A DNA stretch of 8,634 nt, taken from NCBI GenBank assembly GCA_024402755.1, contig JAKSTD010000009.1, positions 1 through 8,634 on the forward strand. Reading direction: 5' to 3'. This document shows, one piece after another, positions 1 through 6,656 of this stretch (its first letter is position 1; each line of letters opens with the position of its first letter). The notes beneath the pieces were generated by a model. The model had not been told where the DNA came from. It was given only the letters and a program-made list of their open reading frames with translations, and made no database searches. This stretch comes from Alphaproteobacteria bacterium. GTDB lineage: Bacteria > Pseudomonadota > Alphaproteobacteria > Rs-D84. Position numbers and translations under genes: made by a program.

Positions 1-926
1 CGCGCCGCACCAAAAAATCTTTTTGGTCTTTGCAACGCATACGCATCGACACCGCCAGTCAAAACCTTGCCACTGGATGGAACGACAGTATTATATGCGC
101 GCCCCAAACGTGTGATAGAATCCAACAAAATCACAACATCTTGCCCCGATTCTACAAGACGTTTTGCCTTTTCAATAACCATTTCTGCAACTTGAATATG
201 ACGGGTTGCAGGTTCATCAAACGTAGATGAAATTACTTCGCCACGAACACTGCGTTGCATATCAGTCACTTCCTCTGGTCGTTCATCTATCAACAAAACA
301 ATCAGTTTAACATCTGGATAATTGGTTGCGATTGAATGAGCAATATTTTGCAACATGACTGTCTTACCAGTCCTTGGTGGCGCAACGATTAAAGAACGTT
401 GCCCTTTGCCAGTTGGAGAAATCAAATCAATCACACGCGCCGATAAATTACGCCCTTTGTCTGTATCGTTTTCAACCTCCATCTTTAATTTTTCATCCGG
501 ATAAAGAGGTGTCATATCATCAAAAGAAATACGATGACGCAATTTTTCTGGATTATCACCATTAACACGTTCTATCGTTTCCAAGGCAAAATAACGTTCA
601 GATTCATTTTGTGGTGCCTGAATCTGCCCTTCGACATAATCGCCTGTCTTTAATCCATATTTCTTAATCAAATTCGGTGATACATACAAATCATCAGGTC
701 CAGCCAAATAATTGCTTTCTGGGGCACGCAAAAAACCAAAACCATCAGACATGCGTTCCAAAACCCCATCACCAATCAAAGTAATAGATTTGTCTGCTGC
801 ATAAACACGCATAACCGCGAAACGCAACTGTTGAACATTTAACTGCGCAGGATTTTCAATCCCCATATCTTCTGCCATCTTCAACAACTGTTGAGGTGAC
901 TTCGTCTTTAATTCATTTACATGCAT
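1..926 (-). CDS. rho: Transcription termination factor Rho (N-terminal 308 codons, runs off left edge)
   Basis: Rho is the hexameric RNA helicase that binds nascent RNA and ends transcription using ATP. Translating the minus strand from ATG 926-924 gives 308 residues plus two bases. In order: an N-terminal helical domain (about 1-45); a cold-shock-like RNA-binding domain (about 50-120) with GDGVLE, the RNP1-like DGFGFLR (61-67) and [12 protein letters not shown]; then the ATPase core with P-loop APPRTGKT (182-189), [11 protein letters not shown] with the catalytic Glu at 215, FDEPATRH, Walker B VVILLDS (264-270), and the central-channel loop [10 protein letters not shown]. About 110 residues, including the C-terminal part of the core, lie outside the window. 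An AAAGG ribosome site sits 7-8 bases before the start. A second ATG at 922-920 is out of frame. It has its own promoter, downstream of a small gene with a terminator. Identity is certain from motif order and close match to the family. Confidence 0.98.
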   Translation of the reverse strand, partial: MHVNELKTKSPQQLLKMAEDMGIENPAQLNVQQLRFAVMRVYAADKSITLIGDGVLERMSDGFGFLRAPESNYLAGPDDLYVSPNLIKKYGLKTGDYVEGQIQAPQNESERYFALETIERVNGDNPEKLRHRISFDDMTPLYPDEKLKMEVENDTDKGRNLSARVIDLISPTGKGQRSLIVAPPRTGKTVMLQNIAHSIATNYPDVKLIVLLIDERPEEVTDMQRSVRGEVISSTFDEPATRHIQVAEMVIEKAKRLVESGQDVVILLDSITRLGRAYNTVVPSSGKVLTGGVDAYALQRPKRFFGAA

Positions 927-984
927 AAAAATACCTTTTTTGTGGGAATGCGAACGAAGAATTTCGCCGCTTTGAACTGTTGTA

Positions 985-1013
985 AGTATAGTAAAAAAAT
1001 GCCCAAAAGTCAA
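985..1013 (-). promoter_or_regulatory. Sigma-70-type promoter of rho
   Basis: On the minus strand TTGACT (1013-1008) and TATACT (990-985) are separated by exactly 17 bases, close to the housekeeping consensus. The predicted start near 978 leaves a leader of about 50 bases before the rho ATG. A short inverted repeat (GCGAA at 950-954 with TTCGC at 963-967) lies in that leader but is weak. The promoter lies just past the terminator of the upstream small gene, so rho is probably a separate transcription unit. Confidence 0.75.
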
Positions 1014-1022
1014 GACATTTGC

Positions 1023-1045
1023 AAAAAGTGGCCCAAACGGGCCAC
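1023..1045 (-). terminator. Rho-independent terminator of the 47-residue gene
   Basis: GTGGCCC (1028-1034) pairs perfectly with GGGCCAC (1039-1045) around a four-base loop. Read on the minus strand, the stem is followed by TTTTT (1027-1023). It begins 8 bases after the stop codon of the small gene at 1053-1196 and lies upstream of the rho promoter. The T-run is short but the stem is all Watson-Crick and GC-rich. Confidence 0.8.
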
Positions 1046-1052
1046 AAAATTC

Positions 1053-1196
1053 TTATTTTTCTTCCGAAAAACCAGAATCTATGTTGACACCGCGCTTTGC
1101 AAACTCCGCAGCAAAATTAACTGCCTTCATCTTTTGCACAGCATTTTTTAACTTGGTGTTCATAATAGCATTTTCAAAAGATTCTTTGTTATCCAT
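1053..1196 (-). CDS. Small protein of unknown function, 47 residues
   Basis: The frame starts MDNKESFENAIMNTK, continues through a lysine- and alanine-rich central part (LKNAVQKMKAVNFAAEFAKR) and ends GFSEEK. There is no signal peptide, membrane segment or cysteine; the middle looks like an amphipathic helix. I do not recognise the family. It is supported as a real gene by its surroundings: an AAAAGGTAG ribosome site five bases before ATG 1196-1194, a promoter with perfect consensus boxes upstream, and a GC-rich hairpin terminator just after the TAA stop. Those signals suggest it is expressed alone, and perhaps strongly. It lies between the OmpA-type lipoprotein gene and rho, all on the minus strand. 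A cytoplasmic small regulator or a protein-binding peptide are possible, but nothing in the sequence decides this. Confidence 0.8.
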   Translation of the reverse strand: MDNKESFENAIMNTKLKNAVQKMKAVNFAAEFAKRGVNIDSGFSEEK

Positions 1197-1238
1197 ATTA
1201 CTACCTTTTATGCTTTATCTCTCTTGAAATCTAAGCAG

Positions 1239-1280
1239 ATTATATATCAAGAATTTTTTTTGTCAAGTGTTTTTTGTCAA
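1239..1280 (-). promoter_or_regulatory. Consensus promoter of the 47-residue gene, with duplicated -35-like box
   Basis: The minus strand carries TTGACA (1266-1261), a 16-base A/T-rich spacer, and TATAAT (1244-1239): both boxes match consensus in all six positions. The predicted start near 1232 gives a leader of about 36 bases. A second TTGACAAAAAA copy lies 14 bases upstream (TTGACA at 1280-1275) without a good -10 at the right distance, so it is a repeat of the -35 region rather than a clear second promoter. The 3' end of the OmpA-type gene is only 15 bases farther on. Confidence 0.8.
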
Positions 1281-1294
1281 TATTTTTTACACCC

Positions 1295-2905
1295 TTATTC
1301 GCATTCATCGCAAGTTTCGGCCTCTGTGTATTCCTCTACAGTGATGGGGGTCGGCTTTGGCTGCTCTGTATATTGGGTTTCCTTTACAACACGAACACGA
1401 CGATTTGCTGCATTTGGTGTATTATTTGGGGTTGGAACCTTTAAATCTTCTTCCCCAGCAGACACCGCAACAATCTGTGATGCAGGTATGCCATATTCTA
1501 TTAACATTTTTTGAACCGCCTCTGCCCGACGACCACCCAAAGCATAATTATAAGCACTAGACCCAGCTGTATCTGTATGACCGACCACCGAAACCCGAAC
1601 ATTTTTATTCGCCTGGGTAGTGGCTGCCAACTGTCTTATAATACTGTCATATTCAGGTTTTATCGCCGCCTTATCGAAATCGAATCTAATTTCGAAAATT
1701 TCTTCCATTATACGTTGTCTTGGCTCCGCTGGGATTTGCTGAACCTTGATGATTGTTTTTTCTGGTTTTTGTTGCACAGGCATAACCATTGGTGCCGGTG
1801 CCGCAACAGACGAACCTTCCACAGGATCAGTTTTTGATGCGGATGCAGATGTTGCATCAATCTTAATCGGTGCTGTTTTTGATGTAGATGTATTAGTTAT
1901 ATTAATCGGTGCAGTCGAATTCCCAGGGGTTGAAACCTGAACAGAAACAGGCACACTGACCGGGGCCGAAGAAGGTTTGCTGTCCATATTGTCCAAACGC
2001 GCATTTATATCTGCCAGCTCAGACCGCAAAGCCAACATCAAACTTATAAATTCTTCACGGGTTACATATCCATCATCATGATATTCAACCGCCTGCATCT
2101 GGCACTGATTACACGAAGATGTTTCTGCTGCCCCCACTGGGGAAGAAAAACATTTTTCACTAGGGGTTGTATTATCTTCTGAAATATTAAAAGTATCTGC
2201 CCCACCATTGACATTATCTTCGCCACCGTAAATATTTTGGTTAAACACGATTGGTGGCTGTTGTTCCTGCTGTTGAACAGGCGCGACCTGTGGAACAGGT
2301 ATCGGCTGAACCAAATTAGACGATGCAGGAACATTAACGTTATTAATAATCATTACACCGTCACGAGAACGCGACATACCAGATACCGCACTTAACCGAC
2401 GCGTTTCTGGATAATAACGTTCTTCCTTGGTTCCATTAACAGTATTTGTGACAACACGGGTTGTCGCCATATTCGCACCCATGGCTTGCGGGTATTCTGG
2501 CATCACAGGCACAGTATGGTCGCAATCTGCCAAAACATCCATTGTTGTTTGAAAACGATCTTGACATTCACGAGCGGTTGCATCTTGACCACTAGCCGCA
2601 GCAGATATCCAACAATCAAATTTCGCCTGGGCCTCCGCAGCCAATTTTGGCTGAGCCGCCACAGCATCATTGCGCAGTTCGCTCATCAAAGCATTATATC
2701 CATTATACAGCGCATAAGAACGATCATTCATCGCCAACTGATTAAGGAAAGATTCTTGATGTGGCGCATCATTAACATTCAACCGTTCCACATAATCAAC
2801 AGTTGGTGTATCATACGCATAATCACCACCACCAGTTCCGGCACACCCCACCAAAACAAAGCATACTAACAACGACGAAGACCATATCCAGCCCATGTTT
2901 TTCAT
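1295..2905 (-). CDS. OmpA-family outer-membrane lipoprotein
   Basis: Predicted to be lipid-anchored in the outer membrane and to grip peptidoglycan. The N-terminus MKNMGWIWSSSLLVCFVLVGC is a lipoprotein signal with lipobox LVGC; Cys21 would be lipidated, and +2 is Ala, not Asp, which favours the outer membrane. Residues 85-130 hold a LAAEAQAKFDCW block that resembles the N-terminal part of other alphaproteobacterial OmpA-type lipoproteins (from memory). A Pro/Gln- then Ser/Thr-rich linker (about 195-395) is interrupted by CNQC (265-268), a degenerate EF-hand-like stretch (273-285) and a short helix. The OmpA domain spans about 402-508: FEIRFDFDKAAIKPEYD, VVGHTDTAGS and GGRRAEAV, with Asp445 and Arg460 at the spacing of the peptidoglycan-contacting pair. 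The acidic tail ends TCDECE. An AAAGGGA ribosome site precedes ATG 2905. No clear terminator follows. The domain call is firm; partners and exact role are unknown. Confidence 0.93.
   Translation of the reverse strand: MKNMGWIWSSSLLVCFVLVGCAGTGGGDYAYDTPTVDYVERLNVNDAPHQESFLNQLAMNDRSYALYNGYNALMSELRNDAVAAQPKLAAEAQAKFDCWISAAASGQDATARECQDRFQTTMDVLADCDHTVPVMPEYPQAMGANMATTRVVTNTVNGTKEERYYPETRRLSAVSGMSRSRDGVMIINNVNVPASSNLVQPIPVPQVAPVQQQEQQPPIVFNQNIYGGEDNVNGGADTFNISEDNTTPSEKCFSSPVGAAETSSCNQCQMQAVEYHDDGYVTREEFISLMLALRSELADINARLDNMDSKPSSAPVSVPVSVQVSTPGNSTAPINITNTSTSKTAPIKIDATSASASKTDPVEGSSVAAPAPMVMPVQQKPEKTIIKVQQIPAEPRQRIMEEIFEIRFDFDKAAIKPEYDSIIRQLAATTQANKNVRVSVVGHTDTAGSSAYNYALGGRRAEAVQKMLIEYGIPASQIVAVSAGEEDLKVPTPNNTPNAANRRVRVVKETQYTEQPKPTPITVEEYTEAETCDECE
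1830..1911 (-). repeat. Imperfect in-frame tandem repeat in the lipoprotein linker
   Basis: Two copies lie side by side: 1830-1872 (43 bases) and 1875-1911 (37 bases). Both begin GTTTTTGATG and end TTAATCGGTG on the plus strand and differ by a 6-base (two-codon) indel. In the protein they encode TAPINITNTSTSK (331-343) and TAPIKIDATSASASK (344-358). The frame is kept, so the repeat lengthens a low-complexity linker without disrupting the OmpA domain. Confidence 0.7.
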
Positions 2906-2943
2906 GTTTTATCCCTTTCCTTAAAAACATACATACTTATACT

Positions 2944-2972
2944 ATTATACAGATTTTCGCAAATCTAGTAAA
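2944..2972 (-). promoter_or_regulatory. Probable promoter of the OmpA-family lipoprotein gene
   Basis: The minus strand shows TTTACT (2972-2967), a 17-base spacer and a perfect TATAAT (2949-2944). The predicted start near 2937 gives a leader of about 30 bases with the AAAGGGA ribosome site in it. The -35 box matches consensus at 4 of 6 positions, so the call rests mainly on the -10 box and the spacing. Confidence 0.6.
2951..2966. repeat. Perfect 6-base inverted repeat inside the promoter spacer
   Basis: AGATTT (2951-2956) and AAATCT (2961-2966) flank a four-base TCGC loop and fill the spacer between the -35 and -10 boxes of the lipoprotein promoter. That is where a repressor could bind. It could also form a weak hairpin in read-through RNA from the gene upstream, but no T-run follows, so it is not a convincing terminator. 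An inverted repeat this short can occur by chance in AT-rich DNA. Confidence 0.35.
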
Positions 2973-2996
2973 GAGAAAAAGTTAAATTTATAAAAT

Positions 2997-3815
2997 TTAT
3001 TTATCTAAAACCTGACCAGCCATTTGCCCAAGTGACGGCAGCATAGATTGTATATTCCCAGAACCGCCCATACCAGACACGGCCTCTAACACAGATGCAG
3101 TTCCCGCCGCACCCGTAGATTGGCCAACACTGCCCAATGCCTGGGTCAGGAAATTGCCGTACAATTCACGGCGCGCAGCATTCAACTTGCCCGGCGCACA
3201 TTTATTCATTTTCTCTATGAACTTTGAAATTTTTTTTGCTTCCGCCTCTGTAAAATCTTCTTCTGTAAAAGGTATTTTAGCAAAAACATCGTAAATATTA
3301 GAAATGTTTTTACAATTCTTTTTACTTACAGAATCGCATATTTCCGCTTTACTGGCCTTTGGAAAAAGATACCAAATTGTGTCTTTATCCTCTTCAGAAG
3401 AAAAATTTTCATAGCACGATTCATTTTTATCAGCATATTCCATATAACTAGCATAATAGCCAGAATTATTCTTTTTTTCCATCTCGCCACAAAAATCGCC
3501 CAGCCCACTTGCCGCGGCTGAGTGTGTCACAGCACCTGTCTTTGCCCACTCTTTAACCAAATTATTGACTGTTTCTATTTCACTGGATGTTGGCGCACAA
3601 TCAGCAGTTAACTGTTGTTGTTGAACACTTAATGCCTTTACATTAGCGACCAAACCAACAACTGTGGGTAATAAACTGGTTGCTGTTTCCATCTTGTCCA
3701 CCTGCTTAGTCGCCACAGGTGCCGCCTTTTTCACACCAGTGGTTTTAACATTAACAGCCCCCCACGACGAAGTCGCGCATACGACAGCAACAAAGATGAA
3801 AAGCAATTTTTTCAT
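2997..3815 (-). CDS. Secreted protein of unknown function, 272 residues
   Basis: The start MKKLLFIFVAVVCATSSWGA is a classical Sec signal peptide with likely cleavage near residue 19 or 20. There is no lipobox and no second hydrophobic segment, so a periplasmic or exported protein is expected. The mature part has six cysteines (73, 109, 134, 160, 168, 206), an even number compatible with three disulfides. A lysine-, glutamate- and tyrosine-rich middle (about 110-205) is followed by a Gly/Ala/Ser-rich tail (about 225-265) that ends GQVLDK. I do not recognise a family. The ribosome site is poor (AGAGAG directly before ATG 3815-3813), and an ATG at 3828 is out of frame. It lies 91 bases upstream of the lipoprotein gene in the same orientation, and each gene appears to have its own promoter. 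Real-gene status is well supported by length and signal peptide. Confidence 0.85.
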   Translation of the reverse strand: MKKLLFIFVAVVCATSSWGAVNVKTTGVKKAAPVATKQVDKMETATSLLPTVVGLVANVKALSVQQQQLTADCAPTSSEIETVNNLVKEWAKTGAVTHSAAASGLGDFCGEMEKKNNSGYYASYMEYADKNESCYENFSSEEDKDTIWYLFPKASKAEICDSVSKKNCKNISNIYDVFAKIPFTEEDFTEAEAKKISKFIEKMNKCAPGKLNAARRELYGNFLTQALGSVGQSTGAAGTASVLEAVSGMGGSGNIQSMLPSLGQMAGQVLDK

Positions 3816-3830
3816 TCTCTCTTTTCATAC

Positions 3831-3859
3831 ATTATATCACAAAAAAAAGATTATATAAA
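3831..3859 (-). promoter_or_regulatory. Possible promoter of the secreted-protein gene
   Basis: A perfect TATAAT (3836-3831) is preceded, after 17 bases, by TTTATA (3859-3854), a 4 of 6 match. The predicted start would leave a leader of only about 9 bases. A second TATAAT at 3855-3850 would give a longer leader but has no reasonable -35. The whole interval is A/T-rich, so chance matches are likely. Confidence 0.4.
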
Positions 3860-3867
3860 TATAAAAA

Positions 3868-3896
3868 TTGCATTTTTATTTATAAACCGCTACACT
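3868..3896 (+). promoter_or_regulatory. Probable promoter of the lptC-lptB operon, leaderless layout
   Basis: TTGCAT (3868-3873), a 17-base spacer and TACACT (3891-3896) form a -35/-10 pair. Only seven bases separate the -10 box from the lptC ATG at 3904, so transcription would begin at or within a base of the start codon. No Shine-Dalgarno sequence occurs before that ATG, which agrees with a leaderless message. Confidence 0.5.
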
Positions 3897-3903
3897 GCGT
3901 ATT

Positions 3904-4383
3904 ATGCAACAGAATCATCGTAATCTTATAATAATTTCTAAGCACAAACGTCTTACCCGATTGTGGCAGTTTTTCTTTACTGGCTGGGGTTTAGTGATGG
4001 TTGCGATACTGGTTGCCACACCATTTTTAACCAAACAAATTTTGTGGACACCGATACGTGCTGTAAATATGCGCGATGTTATCACTAATCAGTTTAAAAT
4101 GACAAATGCTTCTTTTTCTGGGACGGATAAAGACGGCAATCCTTTTAAAATCAATGCGATATCGGGTCACCAAGAATACGGCAAACCAGACATTGTATTT
4201 TTGGAAAAACCATCTGGCATAATCACTCGTAAAACCAGCAAAGGGAAAACGACAGACAAAGTATCTGCCATATCTGGTCAATTTAATCACAAAGAAAATA
4301 TCTTGACTTTAACCGGTAATGTTCGCATAAATTCAAGTAATGGCGATAAAATATTAACAGATAAAATGGTGATAAGATTATGA
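3904..4383 (+). CDS. lptC: LptC-like LPS-export protein (short form)
   Basis: LptC is the inner-membrane-anchored bridge that takes LPS from the LptB2FG transporter and passes it to LptA. Residues 1-20 are basic and cytoplasmic, followed by one transmembrane segment (about 24-42) and a periplasmic domain. That domain has family-like elements: NASFSGTDKDGNPFKINA (68-85), PDIVFLEKPSGII (95-107), and the beta-jellyroll stretch GQFNHKENILTLTGNVRI (125-142). At 159 residues it is shorter than the roughly 190-200 usual in Alphaproteobacteria, and it stops soon after the GNVRI strand, so the last strands may be missing. A single-jellyroll LptA-like origin is possible, but the N-terminal anchor favours LptC. 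The start has no ribosome site. The next in-frame ATG lies inside the membrane segment, so 3904 is preferred. The stop overlaps the lptB start (ATGA), which indicates translational coupling. Confidence 0.8.
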   Translation: MQQNHRNLIIISKHKRLTRLWQFFFTGWGLVMVAILVATPFLTKQILWTPIRAVNMRDVITNQFKMTNASFSGTDKDGNPFKINAISGHQEYGKPDIVFLEKPSGIITRKTSKGKTTDKVSAISGQFNHKENILTLTGNVRINSSNGDKILTDKMVIRL

Positions 4384-5087
4384 TAAAAAAATCTGTATTG
4401 CGTGTTGAACATTTATCCAAAAGTTACGGAAACCGTGTCGTTTTGCGTGATATTTCTATGCTTGCATCCCAGGGCGAATCTGTAGGGCTGCTTGGACCAA
4501 ACGGCGCTGGAAAAACAACTGCATTTTATTGTATTACTGGACAGTTAGCAGCAACGGGTGGGCAAATATTTTTAAATTCCCAAGATATTACACACTTGCC
4601 GTTTTACCAACGCGCACGGTTGCATATTGGTTACCTGCCCCAAGAAAACAGTGTTTTCCGCGGTCTTTCTGTCGAAGATAATATAATGGCTGTTCTGGAA
4701 ATAGTTGAACCGAATCGAAAAAAAAGACAAGAAAAATTGGATGCGCTGTTGGATGAATTTTCGATTACTTTTTTACGAAAGAATCCAGCAACTTCGTTAT
4801 CTGGCGGGGAACGCAGACGCGTTGAAATTGCCCGTGCTTTGGCAAATGACCCAAAATTTATTTTGCTGGACGAACCTTTTGCTGGTATTGACCCAATCGC
4901 GGTTAACGAAATTCGTGAAATGGTGTCCCAGTTAAAAAATCGCGGTTTGGGGGTAATTATCACAGACCATAATGTTCGTGAAACACTTGGTATCACAGAC
5001 CACAGTTACGTTTTGCATGACGGTCAAATTTTAAAGCACGGAACATCAAAAGAAATCGTTCAAGACAAAATGGTAAAAAAAGTTTAA
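4380..5087 (+). CDS. lptB: LPS-export ABC transporter ATPase LptB, C-terminal tail cut by a stop
   Basis: LptB is the cytoplasmic ATPase that powers LPS extraction from the inner membrane with LptF, LptG and LptC. The 235 residues carry every ABC element: Walker A GPNGAGKT (39-46), Q-loop GYLPQENSVFRGLSVEDN (Gln88), signature LSGGERRRVEIARAL (140-154), Walker B ILLDEPFAGIDP with Glu165, and the H-loop ITDHNVRETL (His197). GYLPQE-S-FR-LSV-DN and DEPFAGIDPI are typical of LptB rather than of ABC proteins in general. It starts inside the lptC stop (ATGA) with only a weak ribosome site, so it probably depends on coupling. The frame ends KKV-stop where E. coli LptB continues YLGEDFRL; bases after the stop still encode LGENF (see the separate entry). 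The ATPase core is intact, so the protein may work without the tail or be affected by its loss. Confidence 0.96.
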   Translation: MIKKSVLRVEHLSKSYGNRVVLRDISMLASQGESVGLLGPNGAGKTTAFYCITGQLAATGGQIFLNSQDITHLPFYQRARLHIGYLPQENSVFRGLSVEDNIMAVLEIVEPNRKKRQEKLDALLDEFSITFLRKNPATSLSGGERRRVEIARALANDPKFILLDEPFAGIDPIAVNEIREMVSQLKNRGLGVIITDHNVRETLGITDHSYVLHDGQILKHGTSKEIVQDKMVKKV

Positions 5088-5111
5088 CTGGGCGAAAATT
5101 TCACAATGTAA
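5085..5111 (+). other. In-frame remnant of the LptB C-terminal tail beyond a TAA stop
   Basis: The TAA at 5085-5087 is followed in the same frame by codons for L-G-E-N-F-T-M and a second TAA (5109-5111). In E. coli LptB the residues after the matching KRV are YLGEDFRL and then the end. The TAA therefore stands where the tyrosine codon (TAT or TAC) is expected, one base away, and both length and spelling of the remainder fit the family tail. A nonsense change, a base-call error or read-through would all look like this. Confidence 0.8.
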
Positions 5112-5140
5112 AATTTTGATTTAGTAACAATTAGTAATAA

Positions 5141-6418
<1,278 letters not shown>

Positions 6419-6420
6419 AA

Positions 6421-6627
6421 ATGTGGCACGGTATTAATATTTTGCTAATTTTGAAATATGCGGTTGCCATTTTCATTTTTGTATGTTTGATAATGGCACC
6501 CACATATTTGGCGATTGTTAATGATTCTTCTAAATACAACAGAATGCGTGTCCGCGTTGGTTCATGGATGTTTGGTTGGACTTTTATTGGATGGCTTTTT
6601 GCGCTTTTTGTTTCAACGAAAAAATAA
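6421..6627 (+). CDS. Small two-helix membrane protein resembling the superinfection-immunity family
   Basis: The 68-residue product has two hydrophobic helices (about 8-31 and 46-64) separated by a basic loop (NDSSKYNRMRVRV). The second helix carries GWTFIGWLFALF before a Lys-Lys end. The layout (helix, short hydrophilic loop, then a GWT-x-x-GW-x-x-AL helix) matches small proteins annotated as superinfection immunity (T4 Imm-like) as I remember them. The name comes from phage T4, where Imm blocks DNA injection; most bacterial members have no tested function, so a defence role cannot be assumed. The ATG is two bases after the eno stop with a GGGA-like site inside the end of eno, so it is translated with eno and closes the operon just before a strong terminator. 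Family call is moderate; that it is a real gene is likely. Confidence 0.75.
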   Translation: MWHGINILLILKYAVAIFIFVCLIMAPTYLAIVNDSSKYNRMRVRVGSWMFGWTFIGWLFALFVSTKK

Positions 6628-6656
6628 AAAATGCCGGTTGGCATTTTTTATTTTTT
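6626..6656. terminator. Bidirectional Rho-independent terminator between eno operon and M23 gene
   Basis: AAAAAATGCC (6626-6635) pairs with GGCATTTTTT (6640-6649) around a GGTT loop. On the plus strand the stem runs into a T-rich tail to 6656, ending the lptC-lptB-eno operon. On the minus strand the stem's far side gives a T-run at 6631-6626, ending the convergent peptidase gene. The stop codons of both flanking genes touch or lie inside the stem. Confidence 0.88.

Noticed and set aside
1281..1294. Terminator directly after the OmpA-family lipoprotein gene
   Set aside because: Only a weak GTGT/ACAC pairing with a long A/T loop is visible and no GC-rich stem; transcription may run into the next gene.
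2062..2869. Overlapping open frames of 90-127 codons inside the lipoprotein gene, and similar frames inside eno, lptB and the M23 gene
   Set aside because: They lie opposite or out of frame with well-identified genes, have no ribosome sites and show no recognisable protein features.
4381..4386. TGA read as tryptophan, as in some reduced Alphaproteobacteria
   Set aside because: The only TGA stop (lptC) is followed directly by in-frame TAA, so it does not discriminate, but no recognised gene contains an internal TGA and tryptophans are encoded by TGG.
5085..5111. Reassignment of TAA to a sense codon, to explain the interrupted LptB tail
   Set aside because: TAA ends eno, the 68-residue gene, the M23 gene, the lipoprotein gene, the secreted-protein gene and the 47-residue gene at sensible places, so it is a normal stop here.
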